This document shows positions 7,471 through 14,398 of a stretch of DNA of 16,663 nt, piece by piece (within the stretch, counting starts at the first letter, position 1; the number at the start of each line of letters is the position of its first letter). Source of the stretch: CAZWVR01 sp964637235 (GTDB taxonomy: Bacteria > Bacteroidota > Bacteroidia > Bacteroidales > S143-33); NCBI GenBank assembly GCA_964637235.1, contig CAZWVR010000050.1, positions 1 through 16,663 of the forward strand, in the 5' to 3' direction. The notes beneath the pieces were generated by a model, which searched no databases, had not been told where the DNA came from, and saw only the letters and a list, made by a program, of their open reading frames with translations. Made by a program: the position numbers and the translations under genes.

Positions 7471-7495
7471 AAACTTTAACCCCTCAAATTTTTTT
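7461..7495 (+). terminator. Rho-independent terminator overlapping the YitT gene stop
   Basis: TGAGGG (7461-7466) and CCCTCA (7481-7486) form a six-base-pair stem with a 14-base loop that contains the TAA stop codon (7468-7470). Two A's and then seven T's follow (7489-7495). The stem is short but the T-tract position fits. It is the only terminator-like structure after this gene on the plus strand. Confidence 0.5.
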
Positions 7496-7781
7496 AGAAT
7501 GCGAGCTTATCTATCTAAGCATAAATTATACGCAAACAAAACAAAGTGATTATTGCTATTTATTGGACAATTGCTAAAAAGTCAAAAAATTAGGATACTG
7601 AAAATAAAAAAATAAGCTACAAATAAATTTTAGGAATAGAGGTCTGTATATATTCGTATAAAAAAGAATGCACACCGTGCCTACATTTGAAAAGAGCCAA
7701 AGGGCAACGATGTGCATTCCAAAAATTCACGCTTTTAAAAGCTCATCAATATAACTGACTGAAAATATGAAAGTTATATAT
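7471..7781. other. 311-bp convergent intergenic region without a gene
   Basis: The region lies between the 3' ends of the YitT gene (+) and the TPR gene (-). No ORF looks real here. It holds, in order: the T-tract of the YitT terminator; a short GCTTA...TAAGC stem (7505-7520); AT-rich DNA with no recognised signal to about 7660; a long imperfect palindrome (7666-7719, listed separately); a perfect 12-bp palindrome GCTTTTAAAAGC (7731-7742); and an 8-bp inverted repeat ATATAACT/AGTTATAT (7749-7756 and 7772-7779) just before the TPR gene stop. Either of the last two may help end the minus-strand operon transcript, but neither is followed by a good T-tract. Confidence 0.6.
7666..7719. repeat. Long imperfect palindrome, REP-like element candidate
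   Basis: The left arm GAATGCACACCGTGCC (7666-7681) pairs with the right arm GGCAACGATGTGCATTC (7703-7719): nine perfect pairs from the outside, one C.A mismatch, three pairs, a bulged A (7706), then three pairs, with a 21-base loop. It is richer in G+C than the flanking DNA and lies between convergent genes. Palindromes of this size are typical of REP/MITE-like dispersed repeats. It could instead be a transcript-end hairpin, but no T-tract adjoins either side. Repeat status needs a genome-wide search. Confidence 0.5.
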
Positions 7782-9452
7782 CTATTTTTTATAGCGAGCA
7801 ATGGTAGTCTCGTTAATCCAACAGCCTTCTATTTTATACTTATTACCTTCGTACACACCATGCATAAATCCATCATTTTTATCTGGAAACATAGCGCTAT
7901 ATCGGACAATTAAAGAATTAGCCTTTGAAGCTACACGCGGATCTACTTCTTTTGCCTTTATAAGTTTATCAACAGCAGCCCAATATACAGCTTTATGAGC
8001 GAATTGATCTTTACCACAATTACTTGCCGTAGCTGCATACATCATAGCAATTAGTATATAAGGATCACCAAAATGCGGATTTAGTTTAGCAGCTTGTAAT
8101 GCATATTCTCTGGCTTTGCTATAATTGCCTAATTTACGTTGTATTTTTGCTATCTGGAAGTAATAATTCGCTTTTACCGTATCTACTGAATCAAGTTTAA
8201 TAGCTTCTAAGTAATATTTTTCAGCTTCTTGATAATTTTCTTTTTTGGCAAATAAAGTAGCCAAACTGGCTGCCGCGTCAGCAGAAGGTTCTAATTTATA
8301 AAGTTGAACAGCAGCTTTTTCAAATAACAAAGAATCTGTACAATCTTTTGATGACAAGATAGTTAATATTTTCTTTAAAAAATGAGGATCATCCTTTTTT
8401 TGTTCATATTGCTTTCCAAAAACAGAACATAAATTTTCGCAGGTAGAAAGATCGCTTTTTGAGAATATCAAATCCACTGGATCCATTCCTTTTTTCTTAA
8501 TAATATTTTTCTTTTTAGGGTTCTTAGTAGCCTCATATTGAGCTTGTAAATAGTCGGAATATTTCATATAATCGTTTAGAGCTTCATCTCCGGTAATTTG
8601 TTTTAATTTATATAAAAAGAAAGCCATTTTCATTGCTACTGGGAACACATAATAAGGAGTTTTTTCTTTTCCAAGGTCAATAGCTTCAGATGCCAAATTA
8701 TAAACCTCTTTCATATAATTGCGTATAGTATCATTATTTAAATCTTTGCCTTTAATGTAGTATAAATATTTATCAACAGCATATTTGCCTAAATAGTATG
8801 CACGTTTATAAGGCAATTGTTTAGAATTATATAATTTGGGCAAAACTTTTAAAGCTTGCTGATAAACCATCATAAGAGTATCTGCATAGGCAGCAGCTTT
8901 TTTCGGAGATTTTGCTTTTTTGATTTTATGGTGCAAAATAATAGGTCCTACATCATAAAGAGTTCTTGTCATTAAAGGATAATTAAAAAACAGAAAACGC
9001 CATTGTGGATAAGCTTGTATATATTTCTTAGCTCGTACCAAATCTCTGTATGCTACAAAATGCTGAATAGCAGTAAGAGTATCTGCTCCGAGAGGGTCAT
9101 TCCATTTTAAGAAATTCTGTATATTATTTTGTGCTGTCTTTATCATCATTTTTAAGCTGTCTAATTTGTTATTTTTTTCTAATTTTTTAACAGTCTTGTA
9201 ATCAAATACTTGCATTATATCTTCGGTAGCAGCACCTATTTCAAAAGCTTTTACATCCTCATAACCTTTGCCTAATTTGTAATATAAATCGCGATATGCC
9301 TGCAATTTAGATTTATCATATTGAGTAGTACTATCAATTTTTAAATCTCCAAAATATTCCGGAAAAGTATTTTTAAATACACCTTCAACTGTTTGCCCCA
9401 TACTTGTGAAAAACGGGAACAAAAGTCCGAATAATAAAATTTTAGTTTTCAT
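7782..9452 (-). CDS. Secreted TPR-repeat protein, third gene of the coaX operon
   Basis: A 556-residue protein. The start at 9450-9452 is preferred over the in-frame ATG at 9491 because it begins a clean signal peptide (MKTKILLFGLLFPFFTSMGQ) and avoids overlap with the upstream gene. The N-terminal half (about 25-330) is helical and Lys/Tyr-rich without clear repeats. Two good TPR units lie at about 389-460 (ATLFAKKENYQEAEKYYLEA and QIAKIQRKLGNYSKAREYAL), with a related unit after them. The C-terminus GCWINETTIARY (about 543-554) is a conserved ending I recognise from Bacteroidota TPR proteins in this gene setting. It is probably periplasmic and involved in envelope assembly, by context only. 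It lies 11 bp after the barrel gene, so it is in the same operon. The exact role is unknown. Confidence 0.8.
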   Translation of the reverse strand: MKTKILLFGLLFPFFTSMGQTVEGVFKNTFPEYFGDLKIDSTTQYDKSKLQAYRDLYYKLGKGYEDVKAFEIGAATEDIMQVFDYKTVKKLEKNNKLDSLKMMIKTAQNNIQNFLKWNDPLGADTLTAIQHFVAYRDLVRAKKYIQAYPQWRFLFFNYPLMTRTLYDVGPIILHHKIKKAKSPKKAAAYADTLMMVYQQALKVLPKLYNSKQLPYKRAYYLGKYAVDKYLYYIKGKDLNNDTIRNYMKEVYNLASEAIDLGKEKTPYYVFPVAMKMAFFLYKLKQITGDEALNDYMKYSDYLQAQYEATKNPKKKNIIKKKGMDPVDLIFSKSDLSTCENLCSVFGKQYEQKKDDPHFLKKILTILSSKDCTDSLLFEKAAVQLYKLEPSADAAASLATLFAKKENYQEAEKYYLEAIKLDSVDTVKANYYFQIAKIQRKLGNYSKAREYALQAAKLNPHFGDPYILIAMMYAATASNCGKDQFAHKAVYWAAVDKLIKAKEVDPRVASKANSLIVRYSAMFPDKNDGFMHGVYEGNKYKIEGCWINETTIARYKK

Positions 9453-9463
9453 AGGCTTATATT

Positions 9464-10753
9464 TTATAGAAATTTTCGTTTTATAAACCAAATGTCATAT
9501 ATTGAAAAACCAAAGTGTATTTCTGCAAAAGTATGGTTTATCTCCACCCCATCGGAATGTTCATTACCATAAATAAAAGCTATATTAAATAAAATGCTTT
9601 TCAATGGGAAAGCCATGCCAAAAGTATAACCTTGCTCAATAAGCGGTTTATTATTAAAAGCTATGTACTTGCTTTGTTTATAAAAACCTAAACGATAACG
9701 GATAGTTTTCCAATAAATTGTAGAAACTGGCTGACGGCAATATTCCATTCCAAAAGCTATAAAACGAGTGTCGTAATATTTCTGATTAAAAAATTCTATA
9801 TTATGCCATATTTCGCGTTTATAATTGGCTTCTAATAATAATTGGTCGTATATTTTTATGCTCAAACCTACTCCATAGCTCTGCGGAACAACAATTCTAT
9901 TTCGCGCAATAGTATCAATATAAAAAGTATCAATTTTAGTTCTATTTATAAAGCGAGTTCGCCTTCCTATATATTCAGTTGATAAAGTATGTAAAACTTG
10001 CTTATTGGAATAGATACCTCCAATAGCAAAACTTAAAAGATTTTCTGTTGAGTTTTCTTGGACATTTTTTAATATAGTATCGTTATATATGAAGCCAAAT
10101 TCATATTTAAAACCTCTGAAAATTTCACGCTTTTCATCAAAGTATAGGGAGGTAAAGTTGTTATAAGATTCGTCAATATATGTACTTGTTTTTCTGTTTA
10201 AGCTACCAAATAAATAAGACAAATTGACGCCTAAGTGAAACTTTTTTTTATAAGAAAAGGTATTTCCTATAAAAAATTCGTCAACACTACCTGCTCCTTC
10301 ATAAATATTTGAATATTTAGCTCCTGCATAGGGAGTATAGAGTGAATCAGAATAAACTATCTTATATCCCATTGCAGAAAAAGGAACAAGCCCCATAGAG
10401 AAATGCCACCAATTTGCAATTACAGGGAAACCTCCATATATAGCTCGTATATTACTGAGATTATTTATCTGTTCATCATCTGGTGTGCGAAATACGGATA
10501 ATTTATCAAAAAAAGATACTTCAAATAATACAGAATTGTGTTTAATAAGCCCAGTAGAAGCAGGATTTATTTTATTGATATGAAAACGCGAAATATCTGC
10601 AAGGCCAGTTTTACCCATTGCCAGATTACGTATAGAACCTTGATATATAAATTCACCTATGCCATATCTTGTAAATGGTGAATAACTCAATTGCTGTGCT
10701 TCAATTTTATATAATACAAATATAAAAAGGACAAAAACTAAAATCTTTTTCAT
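9464..10753 (-). CDS. Outer-membrane beta-barrel protein, FadL/PorV-like
   Basis: A 429-residue protein with a signal peptide (MKKILVFVLFIFVLYKIEAQ). The mature start has the pattern YSPFTRYGIGEF (24-35), IRNLAMGKTG (41-50) and INKINPAST (59-67), typical of Bacteroidota outer-membrane proteins related to FadL/OmpP1 and PorV. The rest alternates polar and hydrophobic residues with many aromatic strand ends (for example YKIVYSDSLY and KYEFGFIYND) and finishes with an aromatic-rich strand (AEIHFGFSIYDIWFIKRKF). It probably forms a 14-stranded barrel in the outer membrane. Its ATG overlaps the coaX stop in an ATGA (10750-10753), so translation is coupled. The substrate is unknown. This coaX-barrel-TPR order is, from memory, common in the phylum. 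Confidence 0.82.
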   Translation of the reverse strand: MKKILVFVLFIFVLYKIEAQQLSYSPFTRYGIGEFIYQGSIRNLAMGKTGLADISRFHINKINPASTGLIKHNSVLFEVSFFDKLSVFRTPDDEQINNLSNIRAIYGGFPVIANWWHFSMGLVPFSAMGYKIVYSDSLYTPYAGAKYSNIYEGAGSVDEFFIGNTFSYKKKFHLGVNLSYLFGSLNRKTSTYIDESYNNFTSLYFDEKREIFRGFKYEFGFIYNDTILKNVQENSTENLLSFAIGGIYSNKQVLHTLSTEYIGRRTRFINRTKIDTFYIDTIARNRIVVPQSYGVGLSIKIYDQLLLEANYKREIWHNIEFFNQKYYDTRFIAFGMEYCRQPVSTIYWKTIRYRLGFYKQSKYIAFNNKPLIEQGYTFGMAFPLKSILFNIAFIYGNEHSDGVEINHTFAEIHFGFSIYDIWFIKRKFL

Positions 10754-11472
10754 TGTCTAAGATTAAAATTTAAAATTCTATTTAAGCCTATTGCGACGAG
10801 ATTAGGCTCTGCAAATATGTGTTTTTTAATTCTTTTTTCCAAAATAAACGAATCACCACCTGTAATAATTACATTAGAAGGTGAAAATCGGGAAACAAAT
10901 TTTTCAATATACTTTTCTATTTCAAAAATTACTCCGTTCATTACGCCGTTAATAATTGCTGTATCAGTTGAATTTCCTATAAAAGAAAAATTTTCTTTTG
11001 GTTGCAGTAGAGGTAAAGCATCAGTAAAAAAATTTAAAGCCTTAAATCTCATTAAAATCCCGGGAGATATATTCCCGCCTAAATATTCTTTTTTGTTCGT
11101 AATTATATCATAAGTTATAGCAGTTCCTGCGTCTATTACTAAATTATGCTCATTGGGAAACAAAAAATTTGCTCCAACAACTGCTGCAAGCCTATCTTTA
11201 CCAAGTGTATGAGGCGTTTTATATAAGTTATGAATAGGTATAGGCGTTTGTTCTGTCAATATAATAGGTTTTTTGCTACGGAAAAAATCCTCAAAAAAAG
11301 TATCTTTTCTTACTTTTGATATAATGATATTCTCTACATCGTTTAATTCTGCTATCTGAGAATTTATTTCAGCAACTCTCTCCGTCGGCATTACGTATTT
11401 TTTTACGATTTTATTGCCAAGGAAAAAATAAAGTTTTACATTTGTATTGCCATAATCTATTACCAGGTTCAT
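10750..11472 (-). CDS. coaX: Type III pantothenate kinase
   Basis: A 240-residue cytoplasmic enzyme that phosphorylates pantothenate with ATP, the first step of coenzyme A synthesis. It belongs to the ASKHA fold: phosphate-1 motif DYGNTNVK (6-13), LGKDRLAAVVGA (90-101) with catalytic Asp93, DAGTAITYD (114-122) for monovalent cation and phosphate binding, GGNISPG (132-138) and the adenosine motif ITGGDSF (203-209). All key residues are present and the length is typical. Type III enzymes are insensitive to CoA feedback. It is the first gene of a three-gene operon; its stop overlaps the barrel gene start by four bases. A candidate promoter lies at 11480-11510. Confidence 0.95.
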   Translation of the reverse strand: MNLVIDYGNTNVKLYFFLGNKIVKKYVMPTERVAEINSQIAELNDVENIIISKVRKDTFFEDFFRSKKPIILTEQTPIPIHNLYKTPHTLGKDRLAAVVGANFLFPNEHNLVIDAGTAITYDIITNKKEYLGGNISPGILMRFKALNFFTDALPLLQPKENFSFIGNSTDTAIINGVMNGVIFEIEKYIEKFVSRFSPSNVIITGGDSFILEKRIKKHIFAEPNLVAIGLNRILNFNLRQ

Positions 11473-11479
11473 TTTTGGC

Positions 11480-11510
11480 GAAAGTTAAAAAAATACTGAA
11501 AATCTTTCAA
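11480..11510 (-). promoter_or_regulatory. Probable promoter of the coaX operon
   Basis: Read on the minus strand, TTG (11508-11510) is followed after 20 bp by TAACTTTC (11480-11487), which matches TAnnTTTG except for the last base. The coaX ATG begins seven bases further on, so the leader would be very short or absent. It lies in the 60-bp divergent gap shared with the cold-shock-like gene, for which I found no clear promoter. Confidence 0.35.
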
Positions 11511-11532
11511 TATTACAAACTATAACCTAAAA

Positions 11533-11766
11533 ATGAAAATTATGAAACAAGAACAGCAAAATTTTATCGGTAAAGTTATTTATTTCAACAACGAAGAAGG
11601 ATATGGTACAATAAAATATCAAAACGGTGAAATAGTATTTCTATACAATCAATTACCAATAGAAGGAGGCGAATTCAAAGTGCCACAAATAAATCAACAA
11701 GTAAGTTTCGAAATAGAAAAAAAATATTTTTCCGAGTATGCAGTAAATTTAAAATTTATGGAATAA
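11533..11766 (+). CDS. Small divergent cold-shock-domain-like protein
   Basis: A 77-residue cytoplasmic protein. Residues 12-75 follow the cold-shock/OB-fold outline: GKVIYFNNEEGYGTI (13-27), then EIVFLYNQL (33-41), then INQQVSFEIEKK (53-64) and YAVNLKF (69-75). Both RNA-binding motifs are altered. RNP1 is EGYGTI instead of KGFGFI, and RNP2 is VFLYNQ instead of VFVHF, so several stacking aromatics are missing. Nucleic-acid binding may be weak or different. The start at 11533 or the ATG at 11542 could both serve; the domain is unaffected. It lies 36 bp before the phosphatase gene and is probably cotranscribed with it. The assignment rests on pattern alone. Confidence 0.65.
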   Translation: MKIMKQEQQNFIGKVIYFNNEEGYGTIKYQNGEIVFLYNQLPIEGGEFKVPQINQQVSFEIEKKYFSEYAVNLKFME

Positions 11767-11802
11767 GTTTTGTTTATTTAACTTTTAAAAATTTATTTAC
11801 TA

Positions 11803-14010
11803 ATGTTAAAAAAAAATCTGTTTATAATACTTATTTTGCTAAATTTCAGCTTAATAGCGCAAAATCAAATTGATAGTCTTAAAAATTTATTGTTGAATAC
11901 AAATATTGATGTTCCCAGCAAATTGAAAATATTAGATCAGCTTTATATATACACGTATCAGACTCAGCCTATACAAGCACTTGAATATGCCGGGGATGCT
12001 GTTTATCTTTCCGATTCCCTAAAAAATAAAAGTTTATCAATTAAATGGAAAAAACGTCTTGCATATCTTTATTACCTACAAAATAAACTTGACCTTTCCG
12101 TAAAAATTTTCAATGAAATAAAAAATTACTATCAAAATAAAGGAGATTCGCTCAATTATGCACATACACTTTTATTTCTTGGAAAGATATATGCAGCAAT
12201 GGATGTTGGCGAAATAGCTCTACGTAATTTTCACGAAGCTAAGCGGCTTTTTTCAAAATTTAACGATACAATAGACTTTATTACTGCTCGCAATTATATC
12301 GCAAAAGCTTATTATGATAATTATCAAGCCCAAAAAGCTTTTAAAATACTAAATGAAAACCTTCAAATAGCCAAAAAAATTAATAATTATAAAGCAATTG
12401 CCCAAGTAAACTACTATTTTGCCAAAATTTATGCTGACGAAATGGAAACCGATAGTGCTGAATATTATTACCTCCAAGCTATAAAATACTATAAATTATT
12501 TCAAAACCAAGATATTAAAATTGCAGACATTTATTTAGAAATAGCTAAAATGTATATAGACGACAATAATAGCGCAAAGGCAAATTTATATCTAAATAAA
12601 GCTCTTGCAACCTTTAATACATACAATGCAAAACACAAATTGGCAGAAGTATATCTATATATAGGCAAGCTATATTTCCTAAAAAAAATGTACGATAAAG
12701 CTCTAAAAAATTATAATCTTTCTCTTAATATAGCAGAACAATACGATATCTCCGAAATAAAACAAGAAATATATTACGATTTAGCCCAAATATTCATCTC
12801 AAAAAACAATTATAAAAAGGCTGCCCAATATCTACAAATGTATATTGAGGAAAGAAATAGTTTTTTCGCTAAAAAACGAGAACAAGGCTTTGCTCAGGTA
12901 ATTCTTTTATTCCAAGACCAAGAAAAGCAAAAGGAAATAGAACTTTTAGAAAAAAAAGAAGCTCTTAAAAATCAGCAACTACGTAATAAACAGATTTTCA
13001 TATATGCTTCTGTTATAATTATTGTGCTGTTAGTAATCTTTATTATCTACTTCATTTATTCAATGCAAAAGCTGAAACAAATCAATAAACTTTTGCAAGA
13101 GCAAAATCATAAAATAAAATTGCAGAAAAAAGAAATCGAAACCCAATCAAGAATTCTTGAAAAAGCTACACAAGATTTATTAAGACAAAAACAAGAAATC
13201 GAAGAGAAAAACAGGAAAATTACAGCAAGTATAAAATATGCAAGCCGCATTCAAAAGGCTATGCTCCCCAGCGAAAGTCTATTTAAAGAATTTTTTGAAG
13301 ACTATTTTATCTTTTATAAACCTAAGGAAGCTGTAAGTGGCGATTTCTACTGGCTTTCAGAAGTCAAAGAGAAAAAAATGTCCTTATTTAAAACTGAGGA
13401 TACAGAAAATCAAAAAATAATTTTAGCAGTAGTTGATTGTACAGGTCACGGGGTACCCGGCGCATTTATGGCAATGCTCGGAGATGCTTATTTAAACCAA
13501 ATTATTAACATTCAGCATATTATTGAACCTTCTCAAATTTTATCACAGCTACATAAACAAATCAGACAAACCTTGCAGCAAGAAGAAACCGACAATAATG
13601 ACGGTATGGATATGGCTTTAATACTAATTGATAAAAAAGAAAGAACTATCAAATTTGCAGGCGCTAAAAATCCTATCGTCTATATTCAGAACGAAAAAAT
13701 TTATAGAATTCACGGAGATTTGATGTCTATTGGTGGTTTACAGAAAGAAAAAGAACGTATTTTTGTTCAGCATACAATAGATATTACAGCTCCTACTTGG
13801 GTATATTTATACACAGATGGATTTCAAGATCAATTCGGTGGAAAATACGGAAGAAAATATATGGCTAAACCCCTAAGAGACTTCCTATTCAAAATACATA
13901 AAGAACCAATGAGTAAACAAAAAGAACTATTAGATTTGGAATTAAAACGTTGGATGGGAAAAAAATTTGATCAAATGGACGATATTACAATAATTGGTAT
14001 TAAATTATGA
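11803..14010 (+). CDS. TPR-transmembrane-coiled-coil SpoIIE/PP2C-type serine phosphatase
   Basis: A 735-residue membrane signalling protein. Signal peptide: 1-20 (MLKKNL...SLIAQ). The sensor region (about 22-360) is a run of TPR units placed outside the inner membrane, for example AHTLLFLGKIYAAMDVGEIALRNF-type repeats and the clear unit at 281-310. A transmembrane helix covers about 397-420, and a charged coiled coil about 421-475. The cytoplasmic SpoIIE-type PPM phosphatase domain covers about 478-735: SRIQKAMLPS (481-490), SGDFYW (512-517), VVDCTGHGVPGAFMA (543-557), DGMDMAL (600-606), YTDGFQDQ (670-677) and DQMDDITIIGI (723-733). Metal-binding acidic residues Asp514, Asp545, Asp603, Asp672 and Asp726/727 are all present. 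The architecture is widespread in Bacteroidota, where targets are mostly unknown; SpoIIE enzymes often dephosphorylate anti-sigma antagonists. It is coupled by ATGA to the next gene. Confidence 0.9.
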   Translation: MLKKNLFIILILLNFSLIAQNQIDSLKNLLLNTNIDVPSKLKILDQLYIYTYQTQPIQALEYAGDAVYLSDSLKNKSLSIKWKKRLAYLYYLQNKLDLSVKIFNEIKNYYQNKGDSLNYAHTLLFLGKIYAAMDVGEIALRNFHEAKRLFSKFNDTIDFITARNYIAKAYYDNYQAQKAFKILNENLQIAKKINNYKAIAQVNYYFAKIYADEMETDSAEYYYLQAIKYYKLFQNQDIKIADIYLEIAKMYIDDNNSAKANLYLNKALATFNTYNAKHKLAEVYLYIGKLYFLKKMYDKALKNYNLSLNIAEQYDISEIKQEIYYDLAQIFISKNNYKKAAQYLQMYIEERNSFFAKKREQGFAQVILLFQDQEKQKEIELLEKKEALKNQQLRNKQIFIYASVIIIVLLVIFIIYFIYSMQKLKQINKLLQEQNHKIKLQKKEIETQSRILEKATQDLLRQKQEIEEKNRKITASIKYASRIQKAMLPSESLFKEFFEDYFIFYKPKEAVSGDFYWLSEVKEKKMSLFKTEDTENQKIILAVVDCTGHGVPGAFMAMLGDAYLNQIINIQHIIEPSQILSQLHKQIRQTLQQEETDNNDGMDMALILIDKKERTIKFAGAKNPIVYIQNEKIYRIHGDLMSIGGLQKEKERIFVQHTIDITAPTWVYLYTDGFQDQFGGKYGRKYMAKPLRDFLFKIHKEPMSKQKELLDLELKRWMGKKFDQMDDITIIGIKL

Positions 14011-14375
14011 ACAGCAAATTAAAAGGAAAATACTATTCCCAAATATTAGACGAAAAAAGCGGGATGTATAATGAATATATATTCGAAATTCAGGGCGATA
14101 AAAAGCCTCTAAAATTTTCTCTTGATATGTCTACTGTATCGGGAAAAGGTACTATGGGAATACGTTGGGAAGGAAACTTAATAGACAGAGGAGATCATTT
14201 TGCTATTATAATACGAAAGGAAATTGACTGGGTAAAAACACCTCTGCGGAAAATAGTATCTCATCAAAAAGAAAAAAACGATAGCGCTAAAATAGAAATA
14301 TACCCCGACGAGGAAAAAATTCTTATATATCATAAAAGCTTTCCCAAGCTATTAGTTTTACATAAAATAGAATAG
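14007..14375 (+). CDS. Small protein of unknown function coupled to the phosphatase
   Basis: A 122-residue protein I do not recognise. It has no signal peptide or membrane segment, so it is probably cytoplasmic. The sequence is charged (many Lys, Glu, Asp) and alternates as in a beta-rich fold: YNEYIFEIQGD (21-31), LKFSLDMSTV (35-44), GTMGIRWEGNLI (48-59), HFAIIIRKEIDW (64-75), KIEIYPDEEKILIYH (95-109). Its ATG overlaps the phosphatase stop as ATGA (14007-14010), so the two are made together; a role as substrate, partner or modulator of the phosphatase is inference only. The gene ends 23 bp before the convergent LRR gene, with no terminator visible. Confidence 0.7.
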   Translation: MNSKLKGKYYSQILDEKSGMYNEYIFEIQGDKKPLKFSLDMSTVSGKGTMGIRWEGNLIDRGDHFAIIIRKEIDWVKTPLRKIVSHQKEKNDSAKIEIYPDEEKILIYHKSFPKLLVLHKIE

Positions 14376-14398
14376 ATTATGCTTTAAGCCAAAACCTA

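Noticed and set aside
7731..7742. Perfect palindrome GCTTTTAAAAGC as an operator or terminator.
   Set aside because: It is AT-rich and short, could occur by chance, has no adjoining T-tract and is downstream of both flanking genes.
9453..9491. Longer start (ATG at 9489-9491) for the TPR gene.
   Set aside because: It puts 13 basic residues ahead of an otherwise standard signal peptide and overlaps the barrel gene.
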